Assembly: GCA_037445875.1 (NCBI GenBank)
Contig: JBBIJR010000052.1
Coordinates: forward strand, 1-25,912
Length of the DNA stretch: 25,912 nucleotides
Reading direction: 5' to 3'
DNA from: JBBIJR01 sp037445875
Lineage (GTDB): Bacteria; CLD3; SB21
The notes beneath the pieces are model-generated. The model searched no databases. It had not been told where the DNA came from and saw nothing but the letters and a program-made list of their open reading frames with translations. The position numbers and the translations under genes were made by a program. Below, in pieces: positions 14,593 to 20,667 of the stretch. How positions within the stretch are numbered: the stretch's first letter is position 1; each line of letters begins with the position of its first letter.

Positions 14593-16035
14593 ATGAAAAC
14601 CATCGACAATTACATAAACGGCCAGACGGTGCCGCCGATTTCCGGCCGGTACCTCGACGATTTCGAACCGGCGACTGGGGAAGCGTATGCGCGCGTACCC
14701 GATTCCGATGAGCGCGACATTCAGCGGGCCGTCGAGGCCGCGGAACGGGCGTTCCCGTCCTGGTCGGTCCTGTCTGCCGCCGACCGGTCGCGTGTGCTGC
14801 TGAGGATATCCGACACGATCACGACGCGACTGGAGGAACTGGCCCTGGCCGAGTCGATGGACAACGGCAAACCGGTTCATCTGGCCCGTTCCGTGGACAT
14901 CCCGCGCGCGGCGAGCAATTTCTTCTTTTTTGCGACGGCCGCGGTGCAATTTGCCAGCGAGGCCCATCCCACCGAGGATCGGGCGATCAACTACACGCTT
15001 CGCCAGCCGCTCGGCGTAGTCGGCTGCATTTCACCGTGGAACCTGCCGCTGTACCTGTTTACATGGAAAATCGCACCGGCACTGGCGTCCGGGAACTGCG
15101 TGGTGGCCAAGCCGTCGGAGATCACGCCGATGACGGCCTATCTGCTGTCCGAGATCTGCCGGGACTGCGGCCTCCCGCCCGGCGTGCTCAACATCGTACA
15201 CGGTCTGGGTCCGAAGGTCGGATCGGCCATCAGCGCCCATCCCTCCATCGCCGCCATCTCCTTCACCGGTGGCACGAAGACGGGAGCGGAGATCGCCCGC
15301 ACTGCCGCTCCGCTGTTCAAGAAGCTCTCGCTCGAGCTCGGCGGCAAAAACCCGACGCTGATCTTTGCCGACTGCCGTTGGGAGGAGATGATGGAGACCA
15401 CCCTCCGTTCGTCGTTCTCCAATCAGGGCGAGATTTGCCTGTGCGGTTCACGGATCTTCATCGAGCGTCCGGTCTACGACCGTTTTCGGGAGGAATTCGT
15501 CGGGCGCGTGAAGCGGCTGAAGGTGGGCGATCCTCTGCTGGACGGCACAGACCAGGGCGCGATCGTCTCCAAGCCGCACCTCGAAAAGATTCTCTCGTAT
15601 GTGGAGTTGGCTCAAAAGGAGGGCGGGAGCATTCTCTGCGGCGGCCGCACCGTGAGCGTCGGCGGTCGATGCGGCGGAGGATGGTTCATGGAACCATCCG
15701 TGATCGAAGGGCTGCGGTTCGACTGCCGCACGAATCAGGAAGAGATATTCGGGCCGGTGGTGACATTGGTCCCGTTTGATTCGGAGGAAGAGGCTCTGCA
15801 GTACGCCAACGGGACTCCGTACGGTCTCGCGTCGATCGTCTGGACGGAAAACCTGACACGTGCGCACCGGCTGGCTTACGCTATCAGGACCGGCATCGTG
15901 TGGGTCAACTGCTGGATGTTCCGCGACCTGCGCACGCCCTTCGGCGGTATGAAACAATCCGGCGTCGGCCGCGAGGGCGGATTCGAGGCGATGCGGTTCT
16001 TCACGGAGCCGAAGAACGTGTGCGTGAAGGTGTGA
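14593..16035 (+). CDS. Aldehyde dehydrogenase, ALDH8A1/2-aminomuconate-semialdehyde dehydrogenase type
   Basis: A 480-residue NAD(P)-dependent aldehyde dehydrogenase. The catalytic residues are present: N150 in SPWNLPLYLFTWK, the general base E248 in LSLELGGKNP, and the nucleophile C282 in FSNQGEICLCGSRIF. The C-terminal VWVNCWMFRDLRTPFGGMKQ, followed by SGVGREGG, closely resembles the ALDH8A1 group, which oxidises 2-aminomuconate 6-semialdehyde in tryptophan breakdown; the related 2-hydroxymuconate-semialdehyde dehydrogenases are the main alternative. The upstream tryptophan dioxygenase supports the kynurenine reading, but the middle-pathway enzymes are absent from the window. It starts at ATG 14593 with GAGGAAGG upstream and lies about 108 bases after the SUFU gene. 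The assignment of substrate is inference. Confidence 0.93.
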   Translation: MKTIDNYINGQTVPPISGRYLDDFEPATGEAYARVPDSDERDIQRAVEAAERAFPSWSVLSAADRSRVLLRISDTITTRLEELALAESMDNGKPVHLARSVDIPRAASNFFFFATAAVQFASEAHPTEDRAINYTLRQPLGVVGCISPWNLPLYLFTWKIAPALASGNCVVAKPSEITPMTAYLLSEICRDCGLPPGVLNIVHGLGPKVGSAISAHPSIAAISFTGGTKTGAEIARTAAPLFKKLSLELGGKNPTLIFADCRWEEMMETTLRSSFSNQGEICLCGSRIFIERPVYDRFREEFVGRVKRLKVGDPLLDGTDQGAIVSKPHLEKILSYVELAQKEGGSILCGGRTVSVGGRCGGGWFMEPSVIEGLRFDCRTNQEEIFGPVVTLVPFDSEEEALQYANGTPYGLASIVWTENLTRAHRLAYAIRTGIVWVNCWMFRDLRTPFGGMKQSGVGREGGFEAMRFFTEPKNVCVKV

Positions 16036-16127
16036 TGCTCTCCGGACCCCAGCCGGCGCGGCATGTTCACAACACGGCAACGTTGAGCCGAAACCGTCAT
16101 GAGTGAATTCGTTCCGCACGAAGCGTC

Positions 16128-16835
16128 GTGGAACCGCGTGTCCGTCCGGCGAACGGCGGACTTCTTTGCCACCAGGCGGGCGTACACGGAACGTTCTTTC
16201 GCCGTGTCGGCGGGGGATCATTTGCTCAGGAACTCGCCCGTCTTCGAGTGCCTCTGGGAAAGGAAGCGCTGGACGTCGGGTGCGGAGCCGGCAACTTCAT
16301 GGCCAAACTGGCCGCGCGCCGCTTGTACGTAACGGGTGTGGATATCAGTGATCGGTACGTGTCGCTGATCACCGAGCGAATGGGCGCCCACCCGTTGTTT
16401 TGCGGTGCAGTTTGTATCAAGGACGCCGGCCTGCCGTTTGCGTCCTCTTCGTTTGACATCGTCTTCATGCTCGACGTTATCGAGCACCTGCTGGAGGATG
16501 AGCGCACGGTCCTGATCGGAGGACTCCATCGTGCGCTGAAAAAGGGCGGCCATCTGATCGTGACCACGCCCAACGACGAATCGCTCGAAGGCGGAAAGGT
16601 GCTGTGTCCGGAATGCGGCTGTATCTTTCACGCCGGTCAGCATCTCAGCCGCTGGACGGCCGCGTCCCTTTCGGCGCTACTGTCCGGGTCTGGCTTCACG
16701 ACGGTCGACTGTTGCGCCATCACGTTTCACCCGCCTGCGCCCCTGAACCGCATTCGCGAATGGTTTGCCAGACTGCGGAAAGAGAAGAAGGTCAACCTGC
16801 TCTACGTCGGCCGCAAAGACCGGGAAGGCATCTAA
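16128..16835 (+). CDS. Class I SAM-dependent methyltransferase, probably frameshifted near its start
   Basis: From about codon 30 this frame is a clear Rossmann-fold methyltransferase: LGKEALDVGCGAGNF (motif I), VTGVDISD, SSSFDIVFMLDVIEHLLEDE (motif IV area) and LKKGGHLIVTTPND. A Cys/His segment CPECGCIFHAGQHLSRW follows, seen in some members of this fold and possibly metal-binding. The first ~30 residues of this frame (GTG at 16128) do not look natural. A better N-terminus, MSEFVPHEASWNRVSVRR then TADFFATRRAYTERSFAVSAG, lies in another frame from ATG 16099. Adding one G to the five-G run near 16207-16215 joins the two as ...AVSAGGSFAQELARL. So the gene is probably 16099-16835 with a one-base deletion, either real or a sequencing error. 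The methyl acceptor is unknown. Confidence 0.82.
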   Translation: MEPRVRPANGGLLCHQAGVHGTFFRRVGGGSFAQELARLRVPLGKEALDVGCGAGNFMAKLAARRLYVTGVDISDRYVSLITERMGAHPLFCGAVCIKDAGLPFASSSFDIVFMLDVIEHLLEDERTVLIGGLHRALKKGGHLIVTTPNDESLEGGKVLCPECGCIFHAGQHLSRWTAASLSALLSGSGFTTVDCCAITFHPPAPLNRIREWFARLRKEKKVNLLYVGRKDREGI

Positions 16836-16962
16836 GGAACGGCTGCGAAGGACCGCGTTTCGCAGGGGCCGAAGCCGTGTGAAGAGAAAGCAGAAGGTCC
16901 GGGTAGCTGTTTTCCCTTCCCTGCCGATCGCGGCGAGTCATTTGCCGTTGTCTGAGGTGATG

Positions 16963-17694
16963 TCATTCTCTCTGAAGAAGGTATGTGACCTTGTCTCGAG
17001 GCACCACCAGCAGAGCTTTGACCAACCTCTTCATGCTCCCCGACAGAAGGTCCTGCCCCCAGGCCCGTAAGTAACCTGTGCGGCTCGCTTTTATTGGAAC
17101 AAACTTGTTCCGTCTCAAGAGCCTCTGAAGGTTTCGGCGTGTCAGCGTATGGGGATGGCCTCTGTCGATGATCCACGGTTCGAGTGCAGACCTCACCAGC
17201 CACCCCCAGCCGTGATAGACGTTCTGCTTGAAGAACACTTTTCCGTCTGTCTTCAAGACCCTGCGAACTTCTTGTACGACCCGGTCGATATTTTCGCAAT
17301 GGTCCAGTGCGTTGTCCATCAGGACGAGATCGAACGCTTCATCGGCAAACGGCAGTTCCTCTCCGCGTGCGCACGCATACCGGACGCCGATGTCCCGCTG
17401 CCGGGTAAACTCCTTGACCGATGAATAGAACATTTCCAGCGGGTCTATCGCAAAACGTACCTTGCATTCCGTCAGGAAGGTTACGATCCCTCCGGCTCCA
17501 CTGCCGATCTCCAGAACTTGCGTCTCGGCGTTGAGGCGGAGCAGACCGTCCACAAATGATCGGAGCTCCCTCGCGTAGGCCGCGTAAAAGTTGAAGTCGA
17601 CCTCGTTCTTTCGGATGTTCCACCACGTACGCTCGTAATCCTGGGCCATGTGCCATCGTCTGGAGGGTGTTTTTATGATCGAGGTCCTTTGCAT
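16963..17694 (-). CDS. Class I SAM-dependent methyltransferase
   Basis: A 243-residue methyltransferase running convergently with the previous one. The SAM-binding motif is TQVLEIGSGAGGIVTFL, followed by VRFAIDPLEMFY, ARGEELPFADEAFDLVLMDN (motif IV), and LDHCENIDRVVQEVRRVLKTDGKVFF, which is the usual post-motif of Methyltransf_11 proteins. The C-terminal part (GHPHTLTRRNLQRLLRRNKF) is typical of small-molecule or lipid methyltransferases of this fold. The ATG at 17694 lacks a clear ribosome site; a start at codon 16 (MAQDYERTWWNI, 17649) is equally possible. Substrate unknown. The gene is divergent from the dehydratase at 17832. Confidence 0.88.
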   Translation of the reverse strand: MQRTSIIKTPSRRWHMAQDYERTWWNIRKNEVDFNFYAAYARELRSFVDGLLRLNAETQVLEIGSGAGGIVTFLTECKVRFAIDPLEMFYSSVKEFTRQRDIGVRYACARGEELPFADEAFDLVLMDNALDHCENIDRVVQEVRRVLKTDGKVFFKQNVYHGWGWLVRSALEPWIIDRGHPHTLTRRNLQRLLRRNKFVPIKASRTGYLRAWGQDLLSGSMKRLVKALLVVPRDKVTYLLQRE

Positions 17695-17831
17695 CGCACG
17701 GGCATGCCACTAGATTACAAAAGTGATGCGAAATAATACACCGGTTTTCGAAGCCGGGCACGGGATCAGAAGCCACACCATAAAATCATTGTCTTTGACT
17801 TCTAGGAAAGCGAACTTCCCCATCGGTAATC

Positions 17832-18794
17832 ATGCTCTCCTTCTCCGACATCACGGCCGCTTATGAACGCATCCGACGCGTGGTGCACCGCACGCCCGTA
17901 TTGACGTCTGTTTCGCTCGATGCAATCGCCGGCAATGCGCTGTTTTTCAAGTGTGAGAACTTCCAGCGCGTCGGGGCGTTCAAGTTCCGCGGGGCGTATA
18001 ACAAGCTGGCGTCCCTGACGCCGGAGGAAAGAAAGCGCGGCGTGGTGGCGTTCTCGTCCGGCAATCATGCGCAGGGGGTGGCGCTGGCCGCCCGGCTGCT
18101 GGGCGTGAGCGCCAGGATCGTGATGCCGACCGACTCGCCGAGCCCAAAAATGGAAGCGACGCGTGGCTACGGCGCCGACGTCGTCGAGTACGATAGGATC
18201 AAAGAAGACCGGGAAGCGATCGGCCGCAGGATCGCCGAGGAAGAAGGCCGCATCCTCGTCCCGCCGTTCAACGATGAATTCATCATGGCCGGCCAGGGCA
18301 CGATCGGGCTCGAAATGGCCGAGCAGATCGGGGAACTCGACTGCGTGTTCTTTCCCGTAGGCGGTGGCGGGCTCATCTCGGGCAATGCCGTTGCGCTCAA
18401 GCATCTCATGCCGAATGTCCGCATCGTTGGCGTGGAGACGGAAAGAGGCAACGACGTTTTCCTGTCCTTCCGCAAAGGCGAGATCGTGACCATCCCGGTG
18501 CCGGAAACGATCGCCGATGGCATGCGCACCACCGCGCCGGGGCCGCTCACGTTCGAGGTGATCCGCAAGAGGGTGGACGACATCGTCCTGGTCAGCGATT
18601 CCGAAGTGGTCGACGCGATGCGGCTGATCTACGAGCGTATGAAGATCGTCGTCGAGCCCACCGCCGCAGTGCCGTTCGCCGCGGTACTGAAGAACGACCG
18701 GAATCTTCGCGGCAGGAAGATCGGTATCGTGCTGAGTGGAGGGAACATCGACCTCGAAAACTTCTTCTCCCTCCTGCACAAATCGGTACGGTGA
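17832..18794 (+). CDS. Threonine/serine dehydratase, catabolic type, or serine racemase
   Basis: A 320-residue fold-type II PLP enzyme. The PLP lysine lies in GAFKFRGAYNK (K51), the substrate loop is SSGNHAQGVALAARLL (S76-A84), and the phosphate-binding loop is VGGGGLISG (~176-184). The C-terminal regulatory ACT domain of biosynthetic IlvA is absent, so it is a short catabolic TdcB-like enzyme or a serine racemase. In VETERGNDVF the acidic residues at the places of the serine racemase divalent-metal site (E210 and D216 in the mammalian enzyme) are conserved. It deaminates threonine to 2-oxobutyrate or serine to pyruvate, or interconverts serine. It lies divergent to a methyltransferase gene and just upstream of the repeat island. 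ATG 17832 begins MLSFSDITAAYERIRRVVHRT, as in relatives. Confidence 0.92.
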   Translation: MLSFSDITAAYERIRRVVHRTPVLTSVSLDAIAGNALFFKCENFQRVGAFKFRGAYNKLASLTPEERKRGVVAFSSGNHAQGVALAARLLGVSARIVMPTDSPSPKMEATRGYGADVVEYDRIKEDREAIGRRIAEEEGRILVPPFNDEFIMAGQGTIGLEMAEQIGELDCVFFPVGGGGLISGNAVALKHLMPNVRIVGVETERGNDVFLSFRKGEIVTIPVPETIADGMRTTAPGPLTFEVIRKRVDDIVLVSDSEVVDAMRLIYERMKIVVEPTAAVPFAAVLKNDRNLRGRKIGIVLSGGNIDLENFFSLLHKSVR

Positions 18795-18830
18795 AGCGGT
18801 TCATATGATTTCCAGGCCATAAGCAACATA

Positions 18831-18961
18831 GATCGCCTACGGCGATTTCGTTCGATGCATCTTCCTGAGTCTTGTCTCTTTTGAACGGCGTTCGTGGTAC
18901 CTTTCGCAACGCCGGAGGCGTTGCATGGATGTAGAAAGCGGTCTTTCGAGAGGAGCCCAAA
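18831..18961. repeat. Repeat copy A, broken by the N gap
   Basis: Starts at the GATCGCC-TAC-GGCGATT hairpin, includes the CAACGCC-GGA-GGCGTTG hairpin at 18907-18923, and is cut at 18961 where the N run begins. It differs from the other copies at a few bases (for example CTGAGTCTTG for CTGAATCTTG). Confidence 0.8.
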
Positions 18962-19061
18962 NNNNNNNNNNNNNNNNNNNNNNNNNNNNNNNNNNNNNNN
19001 NNNNNNNNNNNNNNNNNNNNNNNNNNNNNNNNNNNNNNNNNNNNNNNNNNNNNNNNNNNNN
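18962..19061. other. Assembly gap (100 N)
   Basis: Exactly 100 N's sit inside the repeat island, with the same repeat on both sides. This is the usual placeholder for a scaffold gap of unknown length, so the number of missing repeat units cannot be told. Confidence 0.97.
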
Positions 19062-19182
19062 CAACGCCGGAGGCGTTGCATGGATGTAGAAAGCGGTCTT
19101 TCGAGAGGAGCCCAAAAACCCCATCGGGGTTTCATTCGTTGCTATTTCTTATCTCGGCCATGTACAACAGATATGGATCGCC
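19062..19182. repeat. Repeat copy B (121 bp, identical to 19744-19864)
   Basis: Runs from CAACGCC-GGA-GGCGTTG through the AAACCCC-ATC-GGGGTTT hairpin and an AT-richer spacer to the start of the next GATCGCC hairpin. By eye it is identical to copy D over the same stretch. Confidence 0.85.
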
Positions 19183-19185
19183 AAC

Positions 19186-19326
19186 GGCGATCTCGTTCGA
19201 TGCATCTTCCTGAATCTTGTCTCTTTTGAACGACGTTCGTGGTACCTTTCTTCAACGCCGGAGGCGTTGCATGGATGTAGAAAGCGGTCTTTCGAGAGGA
19301 GCCCAAAAACCCCATCGGGGTTTCAT
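19186..19326. repeat. Repeat copy C (141 bp, identical to 19677-19817)
   Basis: Contains the second CAACGCC-GGA-GGCGTTG hairpin (19253-19269) and the AAACCCC-ATC-GGGGTTT hairpin (19307-19323). No difference from copy D was found over 141 bases, implying recent copying or gene conversion. Confidence 0.85.
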
Positions 19327-19379
19327 GCATGAGAATTTCGCAAGAATTGAGAAGAATCTCCTGCCCCGGTTTCAGATCA

Positions 19380-19574
19380 GAGATCGGGCGGATATGTGAG
19401 TACATTGGTAATCAGCAACGGCATCATCGAAACAAGACTTTTCGAGAAGAGTACGAAGACCTGCTGAGGGAATATGAAGTTAAGTATGATTCGGCGTACC
19501 TATTCGAGAGTGAGGATGAAGGCGGTGATCATTCGCTGACACCAGCGCGATGGAACCCCGACGGGGTTCCATGA
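19380..19574 (+). pseudogene. C-terminal remnant of a Y1 (IS200-like, REP-associated) transposase
   Basis: The plus frame reads GRICEYIGNQQRHHRNKTF, then REEYEDLLREYEVKYDSAYLFE. This strongly resembles the C-terminal tail of Y1 transposases (TnpA_REP/IS200-like, typical pattern YIxNQxxHHRxxxFxxEYxxLLxxxxIxYDxxYLxE). The catalytic HUH motif and Tyr are missing, and nothing upstream extends the similarity, so this is a remnant. The frame then runs into the palindrome at 19551-19571, reading WNPDGVP and a stop. It lies between repeat copies C and D, which suggests that the repeats are its former partner elements. Similarity is judged from memory of the family, not from a search. Confidence 0.7.
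19551..19571. repeat. Perfect palindrome after the transposase remnant
   Basis: Ten-base arms TGGAACCCCG and CGGGGTTCCA flank a single A. It is the AACCCC/GGGGTT member of the hairpin family with a longer stem, at the position where REP-like elements normally flank a Y1 transposase gene. Confidence 0.85.
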
Positions 19575-19603
19575 ACTTTAGGTGATCTTTGTGCGACCGA
19601 CAT

Positions 19604-19622
19604 GGATCGCCTACGGCGATCC
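19604..19622. repeat. Hairpin GGATCGCCTACGGCGATCC
   Basis: An 8-bp perfect stem with a TAC loop, the longest of the GATCGCC hairpins in the island. Directly after it the sequence departs from the other copies until 19677. Confidence 0.8.
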
Positions 19623-19676
19623 GATGCGTTCGATTATCGCCTTGTGCATCTTTCCATCGGTCGGCTCAACGGCGGA

Positions 19677-19874
19677 GGCGATCTCGTTCGATGCATCTTC
19701 CTGAATCTTGTCTCTTTTGAACGACGTTCGTGGTACCTTTCTTCAACGCCGGAGGCGTTGCATGGATGTAGAAAGCGGTCTTTCGAGAGGAGCCCAAAAA
19801 CCCCATCGGGGTTTCATTCGTTGCTATTTCTTATCTCGGCCATGTACAACAGATATGGATCGCCTACGGCGATT
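19677..19874. repeat. Repeat copy D
   Basis: Carries the fullest set: CAACGCC-GGA-GGCGTTG (19744-19760), AAACCCC-ATC-GGGGTTT (19798-19814) and GATCGCC-TAC-GGCGATT (19858-19874). It shares 141 bp with copy C and 121 bp with copy B without differences. Confidence 0.85.
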
Positions 19875-19976
19875 TCGTTCGAGGCATCCGCGTGATCTTG
19901 CGGGTTTGTCGTGCTTTGCCGCAACGCCGGAGGTGTTGCACGGATGTATAACAGCGCCCATGATCTCCCGTACCGC

Positions 19977-20501
19977 ATGAGACCAGTGCAGAAATCGATT
20001 GAACGCCTCTACCTGTGCGGGTTCATGGGCAGCGGAAAGACGACCGTGGGCATCGCCCTGGCAAAGCGCCTCGGCTGGCGGTTCGTGGACACCGACGACG
20101 AAGTCCAGAAATCGGTCGGCCTGTCCGTTGCGGAGCTCTTCTCGGAAGCGGGCGAGTCCGCATTCCGAAGATGGGAAGCTTCCGTGGTCGAGCGATTGAT
20201 CGGTGAGCCGGGTCATGCGGTGATTGCGCTGGGCGGTGGGGCCCTCATGAACAAGCAGAACCTGGATGCCGTTTGCAAGAGCGGATGGATCGTGCATTTG
20301 CGTGTCTCGGCCGTAACCGTGCGTCAACGGTTGGCACCCTCTCCAGACCGGCCGTTGTACGAAGCGAACCGGATCGAAGAATTGCTCGAAGCCCGCCGGC
20401 CGGGGTACGAGGCGGCCCACTCGACGGTTGAGACGGACGGACGAACGGTGGAGGAGATAGTAGGAGAAATCATCCAATTCATGTCGAAGCATAATCCGTA
20501 A
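19977..20501 (+). CDS. aroK: Shikimate kinase
   Basis: Phosphorylates shikimate at O3 in the pathway to chorismate and aromatic amino acids. The 174-residue product has the Walker A loop LCGFMGSGKTTVG (~13-25), shikimate-binding FVDTDDEVQKSVG with D38 and D40, the ESAFRRWE arginine segment, and ALGGGALMN (the GGG shikimate loop). A lid RLAPSPDRPLYEANRIEELLEARRPGYE follows. Length is normal. Start ATG 19977 gives the usual N-terminus; an in-frame ATG at 19944 lies just after the last repeat hairpin, whose GGAGGTG could act as a ribosome site ten bases upstream, so the repeat may affect its translation. It is the first gene after the repeat island. Confidence 0.94.
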   Translation: MRPVQKSIERLYLCGFMGSGKTTVGIALAKRLGWRFVDTDDEVQKSVGLSVAELFSEAGESAFRRWEASVVERLIGEPGHAVIALGGGALMNKQNLDAVCKSGWIVHLRVSAVTVRQRLAPSPDRPLYEANRIEELLEARRPGYEAAHSTVETDGRTVEEIVGEIIQFMSKHNP

Positions 20502-20552
20502 ACAAGGAGGCCCTGACGCAACGCCATCGGTAGCAAGAGCGGGCTCGCTTGC

Positions 20553-20568
20553 CACGAGCTAGCTCGTG
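20553..20568. promoter_or_regulatory. Perfect 16-bp palindrome CACGAGCTAGCTCGTG upstream of the foldase gene
   Basis: A fully symmetric 8+8 dyad in the 166-base region between aroK and the foldase gene. Being a dyad without a loop, it looks more like a protein-binding operator than a terminator. No T-run follows. No regulator gene is adjacent, so its role is unknown. Confidence 0.45.
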
Positions 20569-20586
20569 ACATATTTGATCATTGCA

Positions 20587-20623
20587 TTTTAGGGCCTTTT
20601 GTCATATTTTCGTGCCCCTAAAA
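20587..20623 (+). other. Hairpin in the leader of the foldase gene
   Basis: TTTTAGGG (20587-20594) pairs with CCCTAAAA (20616-20623) across a 21-base loop, ending 44 bases before the ATG. It could be a leader structure or a weak terminator/antiterminator; it lacks a trailing T-run on the plus strand. Confidence 0.35.
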
Positions 20624-20667
20624 ATGACCGTGGACCGGCTGGATCCTTTTCCGGGAGACTCGTCTTT

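Larger units (their letters stand above)
18831..19939. repeat. REP-like hairpin repeat island between the dehydratase and shikimate kinase genes
   Basis: The region is built from short hairpins, each a 6-7 bp stem with a three-base loop: GATCGCC-TAC/AAC-GGCGATC (18831, 19176, 19604, 19858), CAACGCC-GGA-GGCGTTG (18907, 19062, 19253, 19744; variant at 19921), and AAACCCC-ATC-GGGGTTT (19113, 19307, 19798) or the GAC-loop form (19551). Long blocks repeat exactly: 19186-19326 equals 19677-19817 (141 bp), and 19062-19182 equals 19744-19864 (121 bp). A 100-N gap interrupts the array. A Y1 transposase remnant lies at 19380-19574. Short open frames over the repeats (such as MGFLGSSRKTAFYIHATPPAL) are artefacts of the repeat sequence. 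The structure fits REP/BIME-type elements that spread with REP-associated transposases. Confidence 0.88.

Noticed and set aside
16843..16865. Hairpin CTGCGAA/TTCGCAG between the convergent methyltransferase genes
   Set aside because: The stem is 7 bp and no T-run follows on either strand, so it does not qualify as a terminator.
19062..19895. Several short open frames in the repeat island (for example MGFLGSSRKTAFYIHATPPAL and MDRLRRFRSRHP)
   Set aside because: They are translations of the repeat hairpins themselves. Such spurious 'hypothetical proteins' are common over repeats of this kind.
18831..19939. CRISPR array
   Set aside because: The repeats are not of regular length with unique spacers. 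The intervening sequences are also repeated, and no cas gene is near.
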